A stretch of 64,000 nt of DNA from Halanaerobium polyolivorans (lineage in GTDB: Bacteria; Bacillota; Halanaerobiia; Halanaerobiales; Halanaerobiaceae), in the NCBI RefSeq assembly GCF_020711195.1, contig NZ_JAJFAT010000004.1, positions 62,001-126,000 on the forward strand, read 5' to 3'. The position numbers and the translations under genes were made by a program. Under the pieces are notes generated by a model, which was not told the DNA's origin, made no database searches, and was given only the letters and a program-made list of their open reading frames with translations. Of this stretch, positions 24,933 to 35,070 are shown one piece after another. The first letter of the stretch is position 1, and each line of letters opens with the position of its first letter.

Positions 24933-26909
24933 ATGAAAAAAGATAATTATCCTGGTGATTATGATAGATATCTATTTCATCAGGGAAGACATTATGAAAG
25001 TTACGAATTTCTTGGAGCTCATCTGACTGAAGAAGATGGTGTAAAAGGGGTCAGATTTTCAATTTGGGCTCCCAATGCCGAAGAGATAAGTGTAATCGGT
25101 GATTTTAATGATTGGGATAAGACTGCTGATTCCTTAAAAAAGATAAAGGACTCCGGAATCTGGACTGTTTTTGTTCCTGAAGCTGAAAACAAAATGTACT
25201 ATAAGTACTGGATTAGAGGCTATAGGGGAGTAATTAGGGTCAAGGCAGACCCTTATGCTAAAAGACAGGAAAAAGCACCTAAAACAGCCTCCCAGATCTA
25301 TGAAGCAGAAGAGTATAGCTGGCAGGATAAAAAATGGATGAAAAAAAGAGAAAAGAAAAATGTACTTAAAGAACCTATAAGTATTTATGAACTTCACCTG
25401 GGTTCCTGGAAACAGGATGATGGTGAATTAATGAATTATAGAGATATTGCAGATGAACTGGTAGACTATATTTTAGAAATGGGTTTTACTCACATAGAAT
25501 TAATGCCTTTAACAGAATATCCATTTCCTGGCTCCTGGGGTTATCAAACAACAGGATTTTTTGCCTTAACTTCTCGTTATGGTACTCCAGAAGATTTTAT
25601 GTATTTTGTTGATAAACTCCACCAAAATAATATTGGAGTGATAATGGATTGGGTTCCTAGTCATTTTTGCAAAGATGACCATGGACTTAGGCTTTTTGAT
25701 GGTACAGCCTTATTTGAAAGTGATGATCCCCGCCGGGCAGAAAATCTACAGTGGGATACTTTAAATTTTGATTTTGGCCAAAATGAAATCTGGAGTTTTT
25801 TAATATCCAGTGCTAATTACTGGCTGGAAAAATTCCATATTGATGGTTTAAGAGTAGATGCTGTCAGCAATATGCTTTATTTAAACTATGAAAAAGAAGA
25901 TGGAGAATGGGCAGCTAATCAATATGGAGGTTTCGAAAATTTAGAAGCAATAGAATTTATTAAAGAATTAAATACTGAGTTATTCAGCCGCTATCCAGGT
26001 CTGCTGATGATTGCAGAAGAATCGAGTGCCTGGCCTTTAGTTACAGCTCCTGTTCATGAGGGTGGTCTGGGCTTTAACTTTAAATGGAATATGGGCTGGA
26101 TGAATGACACCTTAGATTATATGGAAAAAGAGCCAGTTTACAGGAAATGGGAACATAATAAATTAACTTTTTCTAGTATGTACAGCCACAGTGAAAATTA
26201 TATTCTCCCCCTATCTCACGATGAGGTAGTCCACGGCAAAAAATCATTGGTAGATAAAATGCCGGGTGATTACTGGAGGAAATTTGCAAATTTAAGATTA
26301 CTATATAGCTATATGTATGCTCATCCAGGTAAAAACCTGCTTTTTATGGGAGGAGAATTTGGGCAATTTATTGAGTGGAACTACAAACAGCAATTAGACT
26401 GGCTGCTGCTTGATTATGAAAAACATCAACAAACTCAAGAATTTGTTAAAGATCTCAATCAACTTTACCAAAAAGAAAAGGCTCTCTGGGAACTAGATCA
26501 TGATGTACATGGATTTAGATGGATCGAAGCTGATGATTATGATCAGAGTGTACTCAGCTTTATTAGAAGTTCAGAAAATGCTAAACAGCAGATTATTGTG
26601 CTGCTGAATTTCACACCTGAACCTAGAGATGATTACAGAATTGGGGTTCCTGGCCCTGGAGAATATGAACTACTTTTAAACAGTGATCAGCAAGTATATG
26701 GAGGTTCTGATTATCAAACTTCAGCCAGGGTAAATGCTAAAAAGAAAGCTTATCATGGCTTTGAATATTCTATCAGTATTAATTTACCTCCCTTGGCCGG
26801 TGTTTATCTAAAATATAATAAAAACAAAAGTGAAATTAAAACTAAAAAGCAAGAAAATCTAAATAAGGAAAAGCCAAAAAAAGAAAAAAATAAGCAAAAA
26901 GAAAAATAA
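24933..26909 (+). CDS. glgB: 1,4-alpha-glucan branching enzyme
   Basis: 658-aa GH13 enzyme. It has an N-terminal CBM48-like domain (RFSIWAPNAEEISVIGDFNDW), then the barrel with VIMDWVPSHFC, nucleophile region DGLRVDAVSNML, acid region LMIAEESSAWP, and LPLSHDEVVHGKKS. It introduces alpha-1,6 branches into the glucan made by GlgA. The C-terminus carries about 30 extra residues almost entirely of Lys, Glu, Asn and Gln (from about 629), absent from typical GlgB. It is the first gene of glgB-glgC-glgD and lies 30 bases before glgC. Call certain. Confidence 0.96.
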   Translation: MKKDNYPGDYDRYLFHQGRHYESYEFLGAHLTEEDGVKGVRFSIWAPNAEEISVIGDFNDWDKTADSLKKIKDSGIWTVFVPEAENKMYYKYWIRGYRGVIRVKADPYAKRQEKAPKTASQIYEAEEYSWQDKKWMKKREKKNVLKEPISIYELHLGSWKQDDGELMNYRDIADELVDYILEMGFTHIELMPLTEYPFPGSWGYQTTGFFALTSRYGTPEDFMYFVDKLHQNNIGVIMDWVPSHFCKDDHGLRLFDGTALFESDDPRRAENLQWDTLNFDFGQNEIWSFLISSANYWLEKFHIDGLRVDAVSNMLYLNYEKEDGEWAANQYGGFENLEAIEFIKELNTELFSRYPGLLMIAEESSAWPLVTAPVHEGGLGFNFKWNMGWMNDTLDYMEKEPVYRKWEHNKLTFSSMYSHSENYILPLSHDEVVHGKKSLVDKMPGDYWRKFANLRLLYSYMYAHPGKNLLFMGGEFGQFIEWNYKQQLDWLLLDYEKHQQTQEFVKDLNQLYQKEKALWELDHDVHGFRWIEADDYDQSVLSFIRSSENAKQQIIVLLNFTPEPRDDYRIGVPGPGEYELLLNSDQQVYGGSDYQTSARVNAKKKAYHGFEYSISINLPPLAGVYLKYNKNKSEIKTKKQENLNKEKPKKEKNKQKEK

Positions 26910-26939
26910 TTTTTAGTAGTTTAAAAAAGGAGGTAGCAA

Positions 26940-28121
26940 ATGCCCAAAGTAGAAATGCTCGCAATGCTTCTAGCAGGAGGTAAAGGCAGCAGACTTGGAG
27001 TTTTAACAAATAATATTGCCAAACCAGCAGTACCCTTTGGAGCAGAATACCGCTTAATTGATTTTCCTTTAAGCAATTGTTCAAATTCAGGAATTACAAC
27101 TGTAGGAGTTTTAACCCAATATAAACCGCTTGTTTTAAATAGGTATATAGGTAGTGGTAGTTCCTGGGATCTAGACAGACATACTGGTGGAGTAACCGTA
27201 CTACCTCCTTATGTTAAAGAAGGAGGAGGTCACTGGTATAAGGGGACTGCAGATGCTATATATCAAAATATAGAGTTTATAGACCTTTATGATCCCGAAT
27301 ATGTATTGGTCTTATCAGGGGATCATATTTATAAAATGGATTATTCAAAAATGCTGGAATTCCATAAAGAAAAAAAGGCAGAAGTAAGTATTGCAGTTTT
27401 GGAAGTCCCCTGGGAAGAAACTCACCGCTTTGGAATAATGAATACCAATCAAGAGCAAAAAATTATTGAATTTCAGGAAAAACCAAAAGAGGCCAAAAAC
27501 AATTTAGCTTCAATGGGTATTTATATTTTCAACTGGGAAACACTGCGCAAATATTTAAATGAAGAAGCAGAAAGAAATGAAGATTCTGCGGGTGATTTTG
27601 GTCATAATATAATTCCAGCCATGATGAATGATCAATTAGCCTTTTATGCCTATACATTTAAAGATTACTGGAAAGATGTGGGAACTATAGAAAGCTACTG
27701 GCAGGCCCACATGGATCTTTTAGGAGATCAGTCAAAACTTGATCTTCAGGACCGCAAATGGGTTATCTATAGTGTTAATCCTAATCGACCTCCACAATAT
27801 ATCTCAGGCAAGGCAGAAGTAGAAAATTCTATAATAAATAAAGGAGCCCAGATCATGGGTAGGGTTAAAAACTCGGTACTCTTTTTCGGGGTCAAAGTTG
27901 GCAGAGATGCTGTGATAGAAGATTCAGTAATTCTACCTAATAGTTCTATTGCCTCAGGCTCTCATATAAAAAATTCAATTATCGGGCGTAATGTCACTAT
28001 AGAAAAAAATTCTCAAATCGGAGTTGATTCTGATTCCGATCAAATAAAAATAACAGTTGTTGGAGATGAAGAATTGATTCCAGAGTCCTCTCAGATAAAA
28101 TCAGGAACGGTGGTGGGTTAA
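26940..28121 (+). CDS. glgC: Glucose-1-phosphate adenylyltransferase, catalytic subunit
   Basis: 393 aa. It has the nucleotide-binding pyrophosphorylase motif [12 protein letters not shown] near the N-terminus, [25 protein letters not shown], and a left-handed beta-helix C-terminus with INKGAQIMG-type hexapeptide repeats. It makes ADP-glucose from ATP and glucose-1-phosphate, the committed step of glycogen synthesis. An AGGAGG ribosome site precedes the ATG at 26940. It is followed one base later by glgD, with which it probably forms a heterotetramer. Confidence 0.96.
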   Translation: MPKVEMLAMLLAGGKGSRLGVLTNNIAKPAVPFGAEYRLIDFPLSNCSNSGITTVGVLTQYKPLVLNRYIGSGSSWDLDRHTGGVTVLPPYVKEGGGHWYKGTADAIYQNIEFIDLYDPEYVLVLSGDHIYKMDYSKMLEFHKEKKAEVSIAVLEVPWEETHRFGIMNTNQEQKIIEFQEKPKEAKNNLASMGIYIFNWETLRKYLNEEAERNEDSAGDFGHNIIPAMMNDQLAFYAYTFKDYWKDVGTIESYWQAHMDLLGDQSKLDLQDRKWVIYSVNPNRPPQYISGKAEVENSIINKGAQIMGRVKNSVLFFGVKVGRDAVIEDSVILPNSSIASGSHIKNSIIGRNVTIEKNSQIGVDSDSDQIKITVVGDEELIPESSQIKSGTVVG

Positions 28122-28122
28122 G

Positions 28123-29274
28123 ATGGAAAACTCAATTTATAAAAAAAATGGTCAGAGCATGAAAAATGTAATGGGAATAATTAATAATGCTTTAGATGAA
28201 TCATTTTTGGACAAATTAACAGCTCACCGCTCTCTAGCCTCTGTTCCCTTTGGAGGTAGATACAGGTTAATCGACTTTCCACTTTCTAATATGGTAAATT
28301 CGGGGATCACCAATGTTGGTCTACTGCTGCAGTCTAAGTATCGTTCCTTAATGGATCATATCGGCTTTGGAAAAGCCTGGGATTTAGATCGAAAAAGAAA
28401 CGGTCTTTTTATTCTACCACCATCTCACATTTACAAAGCTGATCGAGCCTATAAAGGGGATCTGCAAAATTTCAGCAGTAATATCGATTATATAGAAAGA
28501 AGTGATCAGGAATATCTAATTATCGGCAGTCCCAATATAGTAGCGAATATTGATTATAGAGATGCCTTTAAATTTCATCTGCAAAATCAAAATGATATAA
28601 CAATTATTTATAAAGAAGTGGATGTTTTTCGGCGTGATACTTCATATATCTTGCTTAATACAGATGATCATGATCGGATAATCGAAATGAAGGTTAATCC
28701 CAAAGATAAATATTACACAAAGATATCTTTACAGAGGTATATAATCAAAAAAGATCTACTGCTTGATATAATCGATGATTGTATAAGTATGGGGCAGTGG
28801 GATTTTGTTAAAAATGCAATTATCGGTAATTTGAATAAGCTTAAAGTTTACGGTTATCCTTTTAATTCTTATGCATCAGTTATAAATTCTATTAATGGTT
28901 ATTATAAAGCTAATTTAGAACTTCTAAAACCAGATGTTTGGCAGGAACTTTTTCTAAAAGGTGGGCCGATCTTTACCAAACCAAAAGATGAAGCACCAAG
29001 CTCCTATAAAAGTGGGGCAAATGCCAAAAATATTCTGGCAGCAAATGGCTGCTCAATTGAAGGAGAAGTTAAAAGCAGCATTCTCTTTAGAGGAGTTAAA
29101 ATTCATCCAGGAGCAGTAATTAAAAATTCTATAATTATGCAGAAATCTATTATTGGTAAAAATGCAAAATTAGAAAATGTTATTTTAGATAAGGGAGTTC
29201 AAATTACCGCAGATAAATCTCTCAAAGGAGATATAAATTTACCGATGATAATTGCTAAAAACTCCATAGTTTAA
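28123..29274 (+). CDS. glgD: Glucose-1-phosphate adenylyltransferase, regulatory subunit GlgD
   Basis: 383 aa. It is homologous to GlgC ([21 protein letters not shown]) but lacks the GGxGxRL pyrophosphorylase loop: the equivalent N-terminus reads MGIINNALDESFLDKL. This is the non-catalytic or weakly catalytic GlgD known from Firmicutes, which modulates GlgC. The C-terminal beta-helix repeats are present (SSILFRGVKIHPGAVIKNSI). It starts immediately after the glgC stop, and a terminator follows. Confidence 0.95.
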   Translation: MENSIYKKNGQSMKNVMGIINNALDESFLDKLTAHRSLASVPFGGRYRLIDFPLSNMVNSGITNVGLLLQSKYRSLMDHIGFGKAWDLDRKRNGLFILPPSHIYKADRAYKGDLQNFSSNIDYIERSDQEYLIIGSPNIVANIDYRDAFKFHLQNQNDITIIYKEVDVFRRDTSYILLNTDDHDRIIEMKVNPKDKYYTKISLQRYIIKKDLLLDIIDDCISMGQWDFVKNAIIGNLNKLKVYGYPFNSYASVINSINGYYKANLELLKPDVWQELFLKGGPIFTKPKDEAPSSYKSGANAKNILAANGCSIEGEVKSSILFRGVKIHPGAVIKNSIIMQKSIIGKNAKLENVILDKGVQITADKSLKGDINLPMIIAKNSIV

Positions 29275-29310
29275 AAAAAGGATGAACCGGGTGCTCCGGC
29301 TCATCCTTTT
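29273..29310. terminator. Bidirectional terminator between glgD and the AGCS symporter
   Basis: A strong hairpin (AAGGATGA...TCATCCTT with an inner CCGG/CCGG) spans about 29278-29308. It is flanked by TTTT on the plus strand and by a run of A (T on minus) at 29273-29279, so it can stop both converging transcripts. Confidence 0.85.
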
Positions 29311-29329
29311 CCTATTTACAAGTGCTTTT

Positions 29330-30691
29330 TTAAGCAGACTTATCAAGTGTATCCATATAATCATCTTTCTCTTTAACAATAACCCCTGCCAGTACTATTA
29401 AAGCAACCAAGTTAGGAGCTGCCATCAAACCATTTAGGGTGTCAGCTAAGAGCCAGATCGGCTCTAATGCTCCAATTGCTCCTATAAAAAGCAAAATCAC
29501 AAAAACCACCCTATAAGGCTGAACTATTTTTTTACCAAATAAATATCTCCAGCTCTCTTCTCCATAAAAGCTCCAGGTTAACATCGTAGTATAAGCAAAA
29601 ATGATAATACTGATATTGATAATATAACCACCTGGGCCAGGCAAACCTCTGGTAAATCCTTCAGCTGCCAAAACAGCTCCAGTTTCACCAGTTCCCAAGG
29701 CACCTGTTAATAAAACAACAAAGGCAGTTATAGAACCAACAACAATTGTATCAATAAACACTTCCCAAATACCCCACATACCCTGACGGGTAGGCTTATT
29801 TTTAGCCTGAGCATGGACTATTGAAGCTGCACCTAAGCCGGCTTCATTAGAAAAAACTCCTCTGGCAATACCAAAGCGAACTGCCATTCTTACAGAAGCA
29901 CCAGCAAAGCCTCCAAAGGCTGCTGCTGGACTGAAGGCATTAGCAAAAATATCAGCTAAAACTCCGGGCAAAGCCGAAATATTGATTAAAATAATTATAA
30001 ATCCACCAATAAAATAAAATATAGCCATTATAGGCACAAGTCTTTCTGCCACTTTACCAATCCTTTTAATTCCACCCAAAATAACAAGGCCTACAAAAAA
30101 TGAAACAGCAAGACCAGTAATCCAGGTTGGAATAGCAAATCCACTTTCAGCTGCATGGGCAAGAGTATTTGATTGCACCATATTCCCGATTCCAAAAGCA
30201 GCTATTCCGGCAAAAAACGCATATAAAACTGCCAGCCACTTCCATTTTCCTCCCATACCATGTTCTATATAATACATAACTCCACCAGTGTAATCATCTT
30301 CTCCATGTTTTTCTCTGAATTTGACCCCAAGCTGGGCCTCACCAAATTTGGTTGCCATACCTACTAAGGCAGAAATCCACATCCAAAAAACAGCTCCTGG
30401 TCCACCTAAAGAAATTGCAGTACTTACCCCCGCAATATTACCAACACCAAGGGTAGCTGCCATTGCAGAACTAATGGCCTGAAATGAAGATAAAACTCCT
30501 CCCTCCTCTTCTACTTCTTTACTAAAATAGCGGCCAAAACTTTTATCCCAGGAAAGCTTAAAGTGCTTAAATTGGAAAAAGTCAAGTCTAATCGTTAGAT
30601 AAAGTCCTGTACCAACAAGCAAAACTAAAAAAGGCGGTCCCCAAACAACTGCATTTACAGCATCATTGATAGATAAAAAAGTTTCTAGCAT
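29330..30691 (-). CDS. Alanine/glycine:cation symporter family protein (AGCS)
   Basis: 453-aa multi-pass inner-membrane sodium-coupled amino-acid symporter. Family signatures are visible: AATLGVGNIAGVSTAISLGGPGA, a GIARGVFSNEAGLGAASIVH block and TMLTWSFYGEESWRYLFG. About ten hydrophobic segments are evident. It probably imports alanine or glycine with Na+, which suits a halophile and could feed the glycine cleavage enzymes. It starts at an ATG with GAGGAGG upstream. It is monocistronic between two terminators, and a 19-bp inverted repeat lies just upstream. Confidence 0.93.
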   Translation of the reverse strand: MLETFLSINDAVNAVVWGPPFLVLLVGTGLYLTIRLDFFQFKHFKLSWDKSFGRYFSKEVEEEGGVLSSFQAISSAMAATLGVGNIAGVSTAISLGGPGAVFWMWISALVGMATKFGEAQLGVKFREKHGEDDYTGGVMYYIEHGMGGKWKWLAVLYAFFAGIAAFGIGNMVQSNTLAHAAESGFAIPTWITGLAVSFFVGLVILGGIKRIGKVAERLVPIMAIFYFIGGFIIILINISALPGVLADIFANAFSPAAAFGGFAGASVRMAVRFGIARGVFSNEAGLGAASIVHAQAKNKPTRQGMWGIWEVFIDTIVVGSITAFVVLLTGALGTGETGAVLAAEGFTRGLPGPGGYIINISIIIFAYTTMLTWSFYGEESWRYLFGKKIVQPYRVVFVILLFIGAIGALEPIWLLADTLNGLMAAPNLVALIVLAGVIVKEKDDYMDTLDKSA

Positions 30692-30714
30692 CTGCTTCCT
30701 CCTCGAATAATATT

Positions 30715-30733
30715 TGTAGTTATATTAACTACA
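30715..30733. promoter_or_regulatory. Candidate operator of the AGCS symporter gene
   Basis: A perfect inverted repeat TGTAGTTA-TAT-TAACTACA (8+3+8) lies 24 bases upstream of the symporter start. Its size and symmetry suit a dimeric repressor or a GntR-type regulator. No clear -35/-10 pair is visible around it, and I did not see the motif elsewhere in the window. Confidence 0.5.
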
Positions 30734-30811
30734 TAGATTTATAATTAGATAGCAAGCTGGATTTTCCTGCATAATAAAGTAATTAATTTATATAATAATC
30801 TTATCCAGGTA

Positions 30812-30844
30812 TACAAAAAAACTCCTGCCTTTAAGCAGGAGTTT
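30812..30844 (-). terminator. Rho-independent terminator of the DUF4914 gene
   Basis: The 10-bp perfect stem AAACTCCTGC / GCAGGAGTTT (30819-30828 with 30835-30844) is followed on the minus strand by TTTTTTT. It lies about 50 bases past the stop. Confidence 0.9.
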
Positions 30845-30895
30845 GATGTGATATATATTTATAATTAAAATTATTGTCTTTAAATCAATTTCAAT

Positions 30896-32794
30896 TTAGA
30901 CCTCTCTAATTATCGGTTCTCCCTTGATTAAATCACAATAATCTTCAACTTTACCGTCATTTAAACAGGTTTCAATTATCTTTTCGCCAATTGGATCAAG
31001 ACCAGGTTCTAGATATTCTCTCACACATTTTTTGAAGAAGTCAGAAAGAATCTTACCACCAATATCATAGGCCTTTTCTCCAACTTCGGCCTGACGATGA
31101 ACCTGCAGAAATTCTTTTTCTATCTGCTGACCTTCAACCAGGAGTTCTTTTAATGAATAGCCTAAGAGCGGCATTCTGGCTGGTCTGAGCTGATCTTTGG
31201 TAAACCAAGCTCCACCTCTCCGAGCTAAATACTCCCTGGTTATCCATTCAGGCATAAAACCTACCTTCCAGGCCCCAATATGCTGATTGGGAGTAACTAT
31301 ATATTTAACCTTTGGTGTCTCAATAATCTGTTCTAAAAGCAAATTCGCCTGATCTACTTTTTTACCTGTTGCAAAAGGCCAGTAAGAACCAACTCCCTCA
31401 GAACTCATACCATCACCGGTAATTATACTGGGGTTACCATGGCCGCGTGGAGAAACAAGCCTCCATAACCAGGCAAGGGCCGGTGGTAAAACATGGAATA
31501 GCCCTAAAATTCCATAAGTTGGGTTTTCTTTTGTACAAGGTGGTACTCTAACTCCAAAACTTCTCACATCGATTGAAAGAGGTTCTGTTAAAACATCAGG
31601 TATTATATCTCTTGGAATAGTAACCCTGGGGTTTGGACAGGGCTTATTAGGCTCATCTTCAATATGCTCCCAGATTAAAGCTGTACTATTTGGAGCAGCA
31701 TCAATATTTAAAAATAAAAGCGGTTTATCTGGATCAGCAGTAATTGCTTCCAGATTTGGCTCAGTTCCATATTTATTAATATGATCTACTCGCACAAACC
31801 AGGAATTTTCAGCATCCATCAAGGTTAATTTACCATTATTTTTCTGTAAAGAATTATGGCAGACTGCCATATCATCTGTCATCGGTCTTAAACCACAACC
31901 TTGGGGTAGGGTAATTCTATATTTTTCATCTGTCATTAAGTTTTTACCAAAGAGCAGACGCCCACTTCTTTCGCGGTGCATATCTTCAAGCATTTCACTC
32001 TTTCCACCACCACTTGCACCTTCATGAGAGATGTTTACTGTATTACCATAAGGAGTAACAACCTGAACAGCAGAACAGTGTAAGGTAAGCCATTCTTCCT
32101 CTTCTCCCTGGTTAATTAACATCCCATAAACACCTTTTTTGGCACTTGGGCCTGGATAAAGATTATAGGCAAACATCTCATACTTATTTTTCAGTCTTCT
32201 ATGAACAACTATCTGTTTACCATCAAAATGGGTGTGTCTAAAAGGGGGAGCAATATAAATAAAGGATTTAGGTTCAAAAGCCTCATCTAATTCCCTTGTA
32301 TCAATAATCCCCTGTAAGAGGGCCAGACCAAAGGCAAAAAAGCCTGCATTAGCTGGTGCAATCGCCATTGCTTTCACACCTAAACCAGAAGGTCCGGTTT
32401 CAAAAACGAATATAGCCAGTTCCTGATCTTTTAACCAATCAAAAGTCTCTTCTCTCATTCCAGAAAAATCCTCACCAAATCTATCCTCATACCTTTGTTT
32501 ATCAGTTGGCTGATCATCTGCAATTAACATACAGTTGGGATCACGCCTTCTCATATATGGTTCAAGATAATTGGCAGAGATACCATTTCTAACTTTACAA
32601 ACTACAGCCTCCACTACTTCACCCTGACCGGGAATATCATATTTTACTTCCTGACAGCCATTTTTAGCATCTCTTACTGCTAAGTTTACTAGGTCATTTT
32701 CATTGTGAGCCACAATATAATTGGGACAGGCTTCTAAAATTTCTTCTACTTCATCGGGTAAAACTACATTTTCTAACTGCTTTTCTTTAATCAT
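30896..32794 (-). CDS. DUF4914 family protein (PEP-carboxykinase-like P-loop)
   Basis: 632 aa, the length I recall for the DUF4914 family. Function unknown. A phosphate-binding loop GASGGGKSEM (259-268) and later SYWPFATGKKVDQ and VSPRGHGNPSI recall the nucleotide-binding loops of PEP carboxykinase, so a kinase or carboxykinase-like activity is possible but not shown. It has no signal peptide or membrane segment and is conspicuously cysteine-containing (for example C240 and the PC pairs). It is monocistronic between pulA and its own terminator. Its location among glycogen genes is suggestive only. Confidence 0.75.
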   Translation of the reverse strand: MIKEKQLENVVLPDEVEEILEACPNYIVAHNENDLVNLAVRDAKNGCQEVKYDIPGQGEVVEAVVCKVRNGISANYLEPYMRRRDPNCMLIADDQPTDKQRYEDRFGEDFSGMREETFDWLKDQELAIFVFETGPSGLGVKAMAIAPANAGFFAFGLALLQGIIDTRELDEAFEPKSFIYIAPPFRHTHFDGKQIVVHRRLKNKYEMFAYNLYPGPSAKKGVYGMLINQGEEEEWLTLHCSAVQVVTPYGNTVNISHEGASGGGKSEMLEDMHRERSGRLLFGKNLMTDEKYRITLPQGCGLRPMTDDMAVCHNSLQKNNGKLTLMDAENSWFVRVDHINKYGTEPNLEAITADPDKPLLFLNIDAAPNSTALIWEHIEDEPNKPCPNPRVTIPRDIIPDVLTEPLSIDVRSFGVRVPPCTKENPTYGILGLFHVLPPALAWLWRLVSPRGHGNPSIITGDGMSSEGVGSYWPFATGKKVDQANLLLEQIIETPKVKYIVTPNQHIGAWKVGFMPEWITREYLARRGGAWFTKDQLRPARMPLLGYSLKELLVEGQQIEKEFLQVHRQAEVGEKAYDIGGKILSDFFKKCVREYLEPGLDPIGEKIIETCLNDGKVEDYCDLIKGEPIIREV

Positions 32795-32954
32795 AAGTTA
32801 TACTCGCTACTCCTTTCTTTCTCTAAAATTGAGATTTCAAACAAATTTATTGAAAAGTCAGAACTTTTATTTTTTATTTTGTTGGGGAAATAAAATTTAG
32901 TTTAACAATTTAATTTTATCACAGAAAATATCATTATACAAGTATTTTGTAGCT

Positions 32955-34874
32955 CTAATAACCAGTCACTAAATCTTCTGAATAGACGACCATCCCTGTA
33001 ATTGGAGGAACAACAACCTCATCAGAGTGAAAAAATCTAATTGGTTCAGTCCCAGCTGTTTTTTCGTCAACCACAATGGCCCAGGTCCCATGTTCTGGAA
33101 GAAAAAACTGTTTCCACTCATGAGATGGATTTAAAAGCACTAATATTTTTTCCCAGGCATCTTCATTAGCATTATTATAAATACCATAACCAACTGTACC
33201 AAAAGGTGAACTAATGAATTCTATATTTTCTCTGATCGCTTCTCTTGTTTTCATCCTGAAGGCAGGATGATGGCTGCGTAAATTTATTAAACCTTTAACA
33301 TAGTTAAAATGATCCCTATAAGTGGTTTTCCTTTCCCACTTCAGCTCATTAATATCTATCCCAGAATTATAACTGTTGTGGTCGCCAAACTTTGTTCTTA
33401 AAAATTCAGTTCCTGCTAAAATAAATGGTACCCCTTGTGAAGTTAAAAGAGTTACCATTGCTAATTTCTGCATTTTTTTTCGTTCTTCTTCATCAGCTCC
33501 AGGACAGCAGCGGGCCAGTTTATCCCAAAGGGTAAGGTTATCATGTGATGCAACATAATTAATTGTTTCACTTGGATAATGGGCAAAACCGTGCAGCCTT
33601 CTTTCAGCCAGACCAACAGAACCAATTATCCCCTCATTTATCTGTCTTTCCAGACCTATTTTACCCTGAATAAAACCTTTTTCAAATCCATCATTATCTC
33701 CTTTAATCGCTTGACGATAATCATCATTGAAAACCGAAATACCTGTCCCCCTTTGATCACCTTTTCTAATCTGTTGATAATTGCTCAATTGAGGTTCAAG
33801 TGCAGTCCAGGGTTCTCCATAGATCAGAGCAGAAGGATTTTCTCTTTTCAATTTTTCTGTTGCTAAAACCATCGTTTCTCTATCAATAGCTGACATGAGA
33901 TCAAAACGAAAACCATCAATATGGTATTCACGGCTCCAATATAATAAGGAGTCTATGATAAATTTACGCATCATCTCTCTTTCAGTAGCTATTTCATTTC
34001 CACAGCCGGAAGCATTGGCAAATTCTCCGTCTTCAGTAAACCTATAAAAATAATTAGGAAATATTTTTTGAAATGGTGAATCTTTAGTTTGGTATGTATG
34101 ATTATAGACTACATCCATAATTACTCCAATCCCATATGAGTGAAGTGTTTTGACCATTTTTTTGAATTCATAAATTCTGCTTTCATTGCTGGGATTTGTG
34201 GAATAAGAGCCTTCTGGAACCATATAATAAAGTGGATCATAGCCCCAATTATAATCTTTTTGATCTAAATCATCAACAGTACAAAAATCAAAAACCGGTA
34301 AAAGATGGACATGGGTAATACCCAATTCTTTTAAATGAGCAATCCCGGTTAACATCCCTTCTTGATTAACACTATGTCTTTCTGTAAAAGCTGTGTATTT
34401 ACCTCTATTTCTCATTCCGCTTTCTTTTGAAATAGAAAAATCTTTAACATGGAGTTCATAAATAACAGCATCAACCGGATCCTCTATTGTTATGTGTTTA
34501 TCATCTTTCCAGGTGGGTGGATTAACTTTAGAGGGGTCAACAATTAAACCATATTTGCTATTAGTCCCAACAGCTTTAGTCCAGGGATCAACAAAGTTAA
34601 ACTCCTCTCTTGGTGTATTTAATCTTAAACGATAATATTTACCGTAAACACTTAAGGGAAGATCAACCTTCCAGGTATCACTAATTGAACGTTCTAATTT
34701 AAATTCTTCAATTTTATTTTTTCCTTGATCATCTTCATAGATTTCTATAGAAGCAGCTTGAGCTGGGGGTGACCAAATTCTATAATGTATATTTTCAGAA
34801 TCAAAACTAAAACCGAGATCATCACCAGAGTAATAAAGTTTTCCAACTTCTCTTTTCAATTTTACTTTTAGCAT
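32955..34874 (-). CDS. pulA: Type I pullulanase (glycogen debranching)
   Basis: About 639 aa. The N-terminal CBM48-type domain (FDSENIHYRIWSPPAQAASI) is followed by the type I pullulanase signature YNWGYDPLYYMVPEGSY. GH13 motifs follow: VIMDVVYNHT, DGFRFDLMSAID (nucleophile Asp), IYGEPW (acid Glu) and YVASHDNLT. It hydrolyses alpha-1,6 branches. There is no signal peptide, so it acts on internal glycogen. Upstream in-frame ATG (34883) and GTG (34889) codons exist; I prefer the ATG at 34874 because a GGGGATGG stretch is spaced for it, but the choice is uncertain. It is divergent from pfkB-sps. Confidence 0.93.
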   Translation of the reverse strand: MLKVKLKREVGKLYYSGDDLGFSFDSENIHYRIWSPPAQAASIEIYEDDQGKNKIEEFKLERSISDTWKVDLPLSVYGKYYRLRLNTPREEFNFVDPWTKAVGTNSKYGLIVDPSKVNPPTWKDDKHITIEDPVDAVIYELHVKDFSISKESGMRNRGKYTAFTERHSVNQEGMLTGIAHLKELGITHVHLLPVFDFCTVDDLDQKDYNWGYDPLYYMVPEGSYSTNPSNESRIYEFKKMVKTLHSYGIGVIMDVVYNHTYQTKDSPFQKIFPNYFYRFTEDGEFANASGCGNEIATEREMMRKFIIDSLLYWSREYHIDGFRFDLMSAIDRETMVLATEKLKRENPSALIYGEPWTALEPQLSNYQQIRKGDQRGTGISVFNDDYRQAIKGDNDGFEKGFIQGKIGLERQINEGIIGSVGLAERRLHGFAHYPSETINYVASHDNLTLWDKLARCCPGADEEERKKMQKLAMVTLLTSQGVPFILAGTEFLRTKFGDHNSYNSGIDINELKWERKTTYRDHFNYVKGLINLRSHHPAFRMKTREAIRENIEFISSPFGTVGYGIYNNANEDAWEKILVLLNPSHEWKQFFLPEHGTWAIVVDEKTAGTEPIRFFHSDEVVVPPITGMVVYSEDLVTGY

Positions 34875-35070
34875 ATAAACCATCCCCACTATATTTCTGT
34901 TTAAATCAATATCCAGATATATCTTTCCTATTGTTTTATTATTAATTCTTTGTTAAATAGACTTTTCCTGCCCAGAGAATATATTAATCTCTAAAAAAAA
35001 CAGGTTATTTAAAATTTATGTAGAAATAAAGATTAATAGGAAGTATAATAATTAACATGAGGTGAGACTA

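Noticed and set aside
30845-30860. GATGTGATATATATTT, resembling half of the CRP/FNR box
   Set aside because: It lies just past the DUF4914 stop, next to its terminator, is not symmetric on the second half and precedes no gene start.
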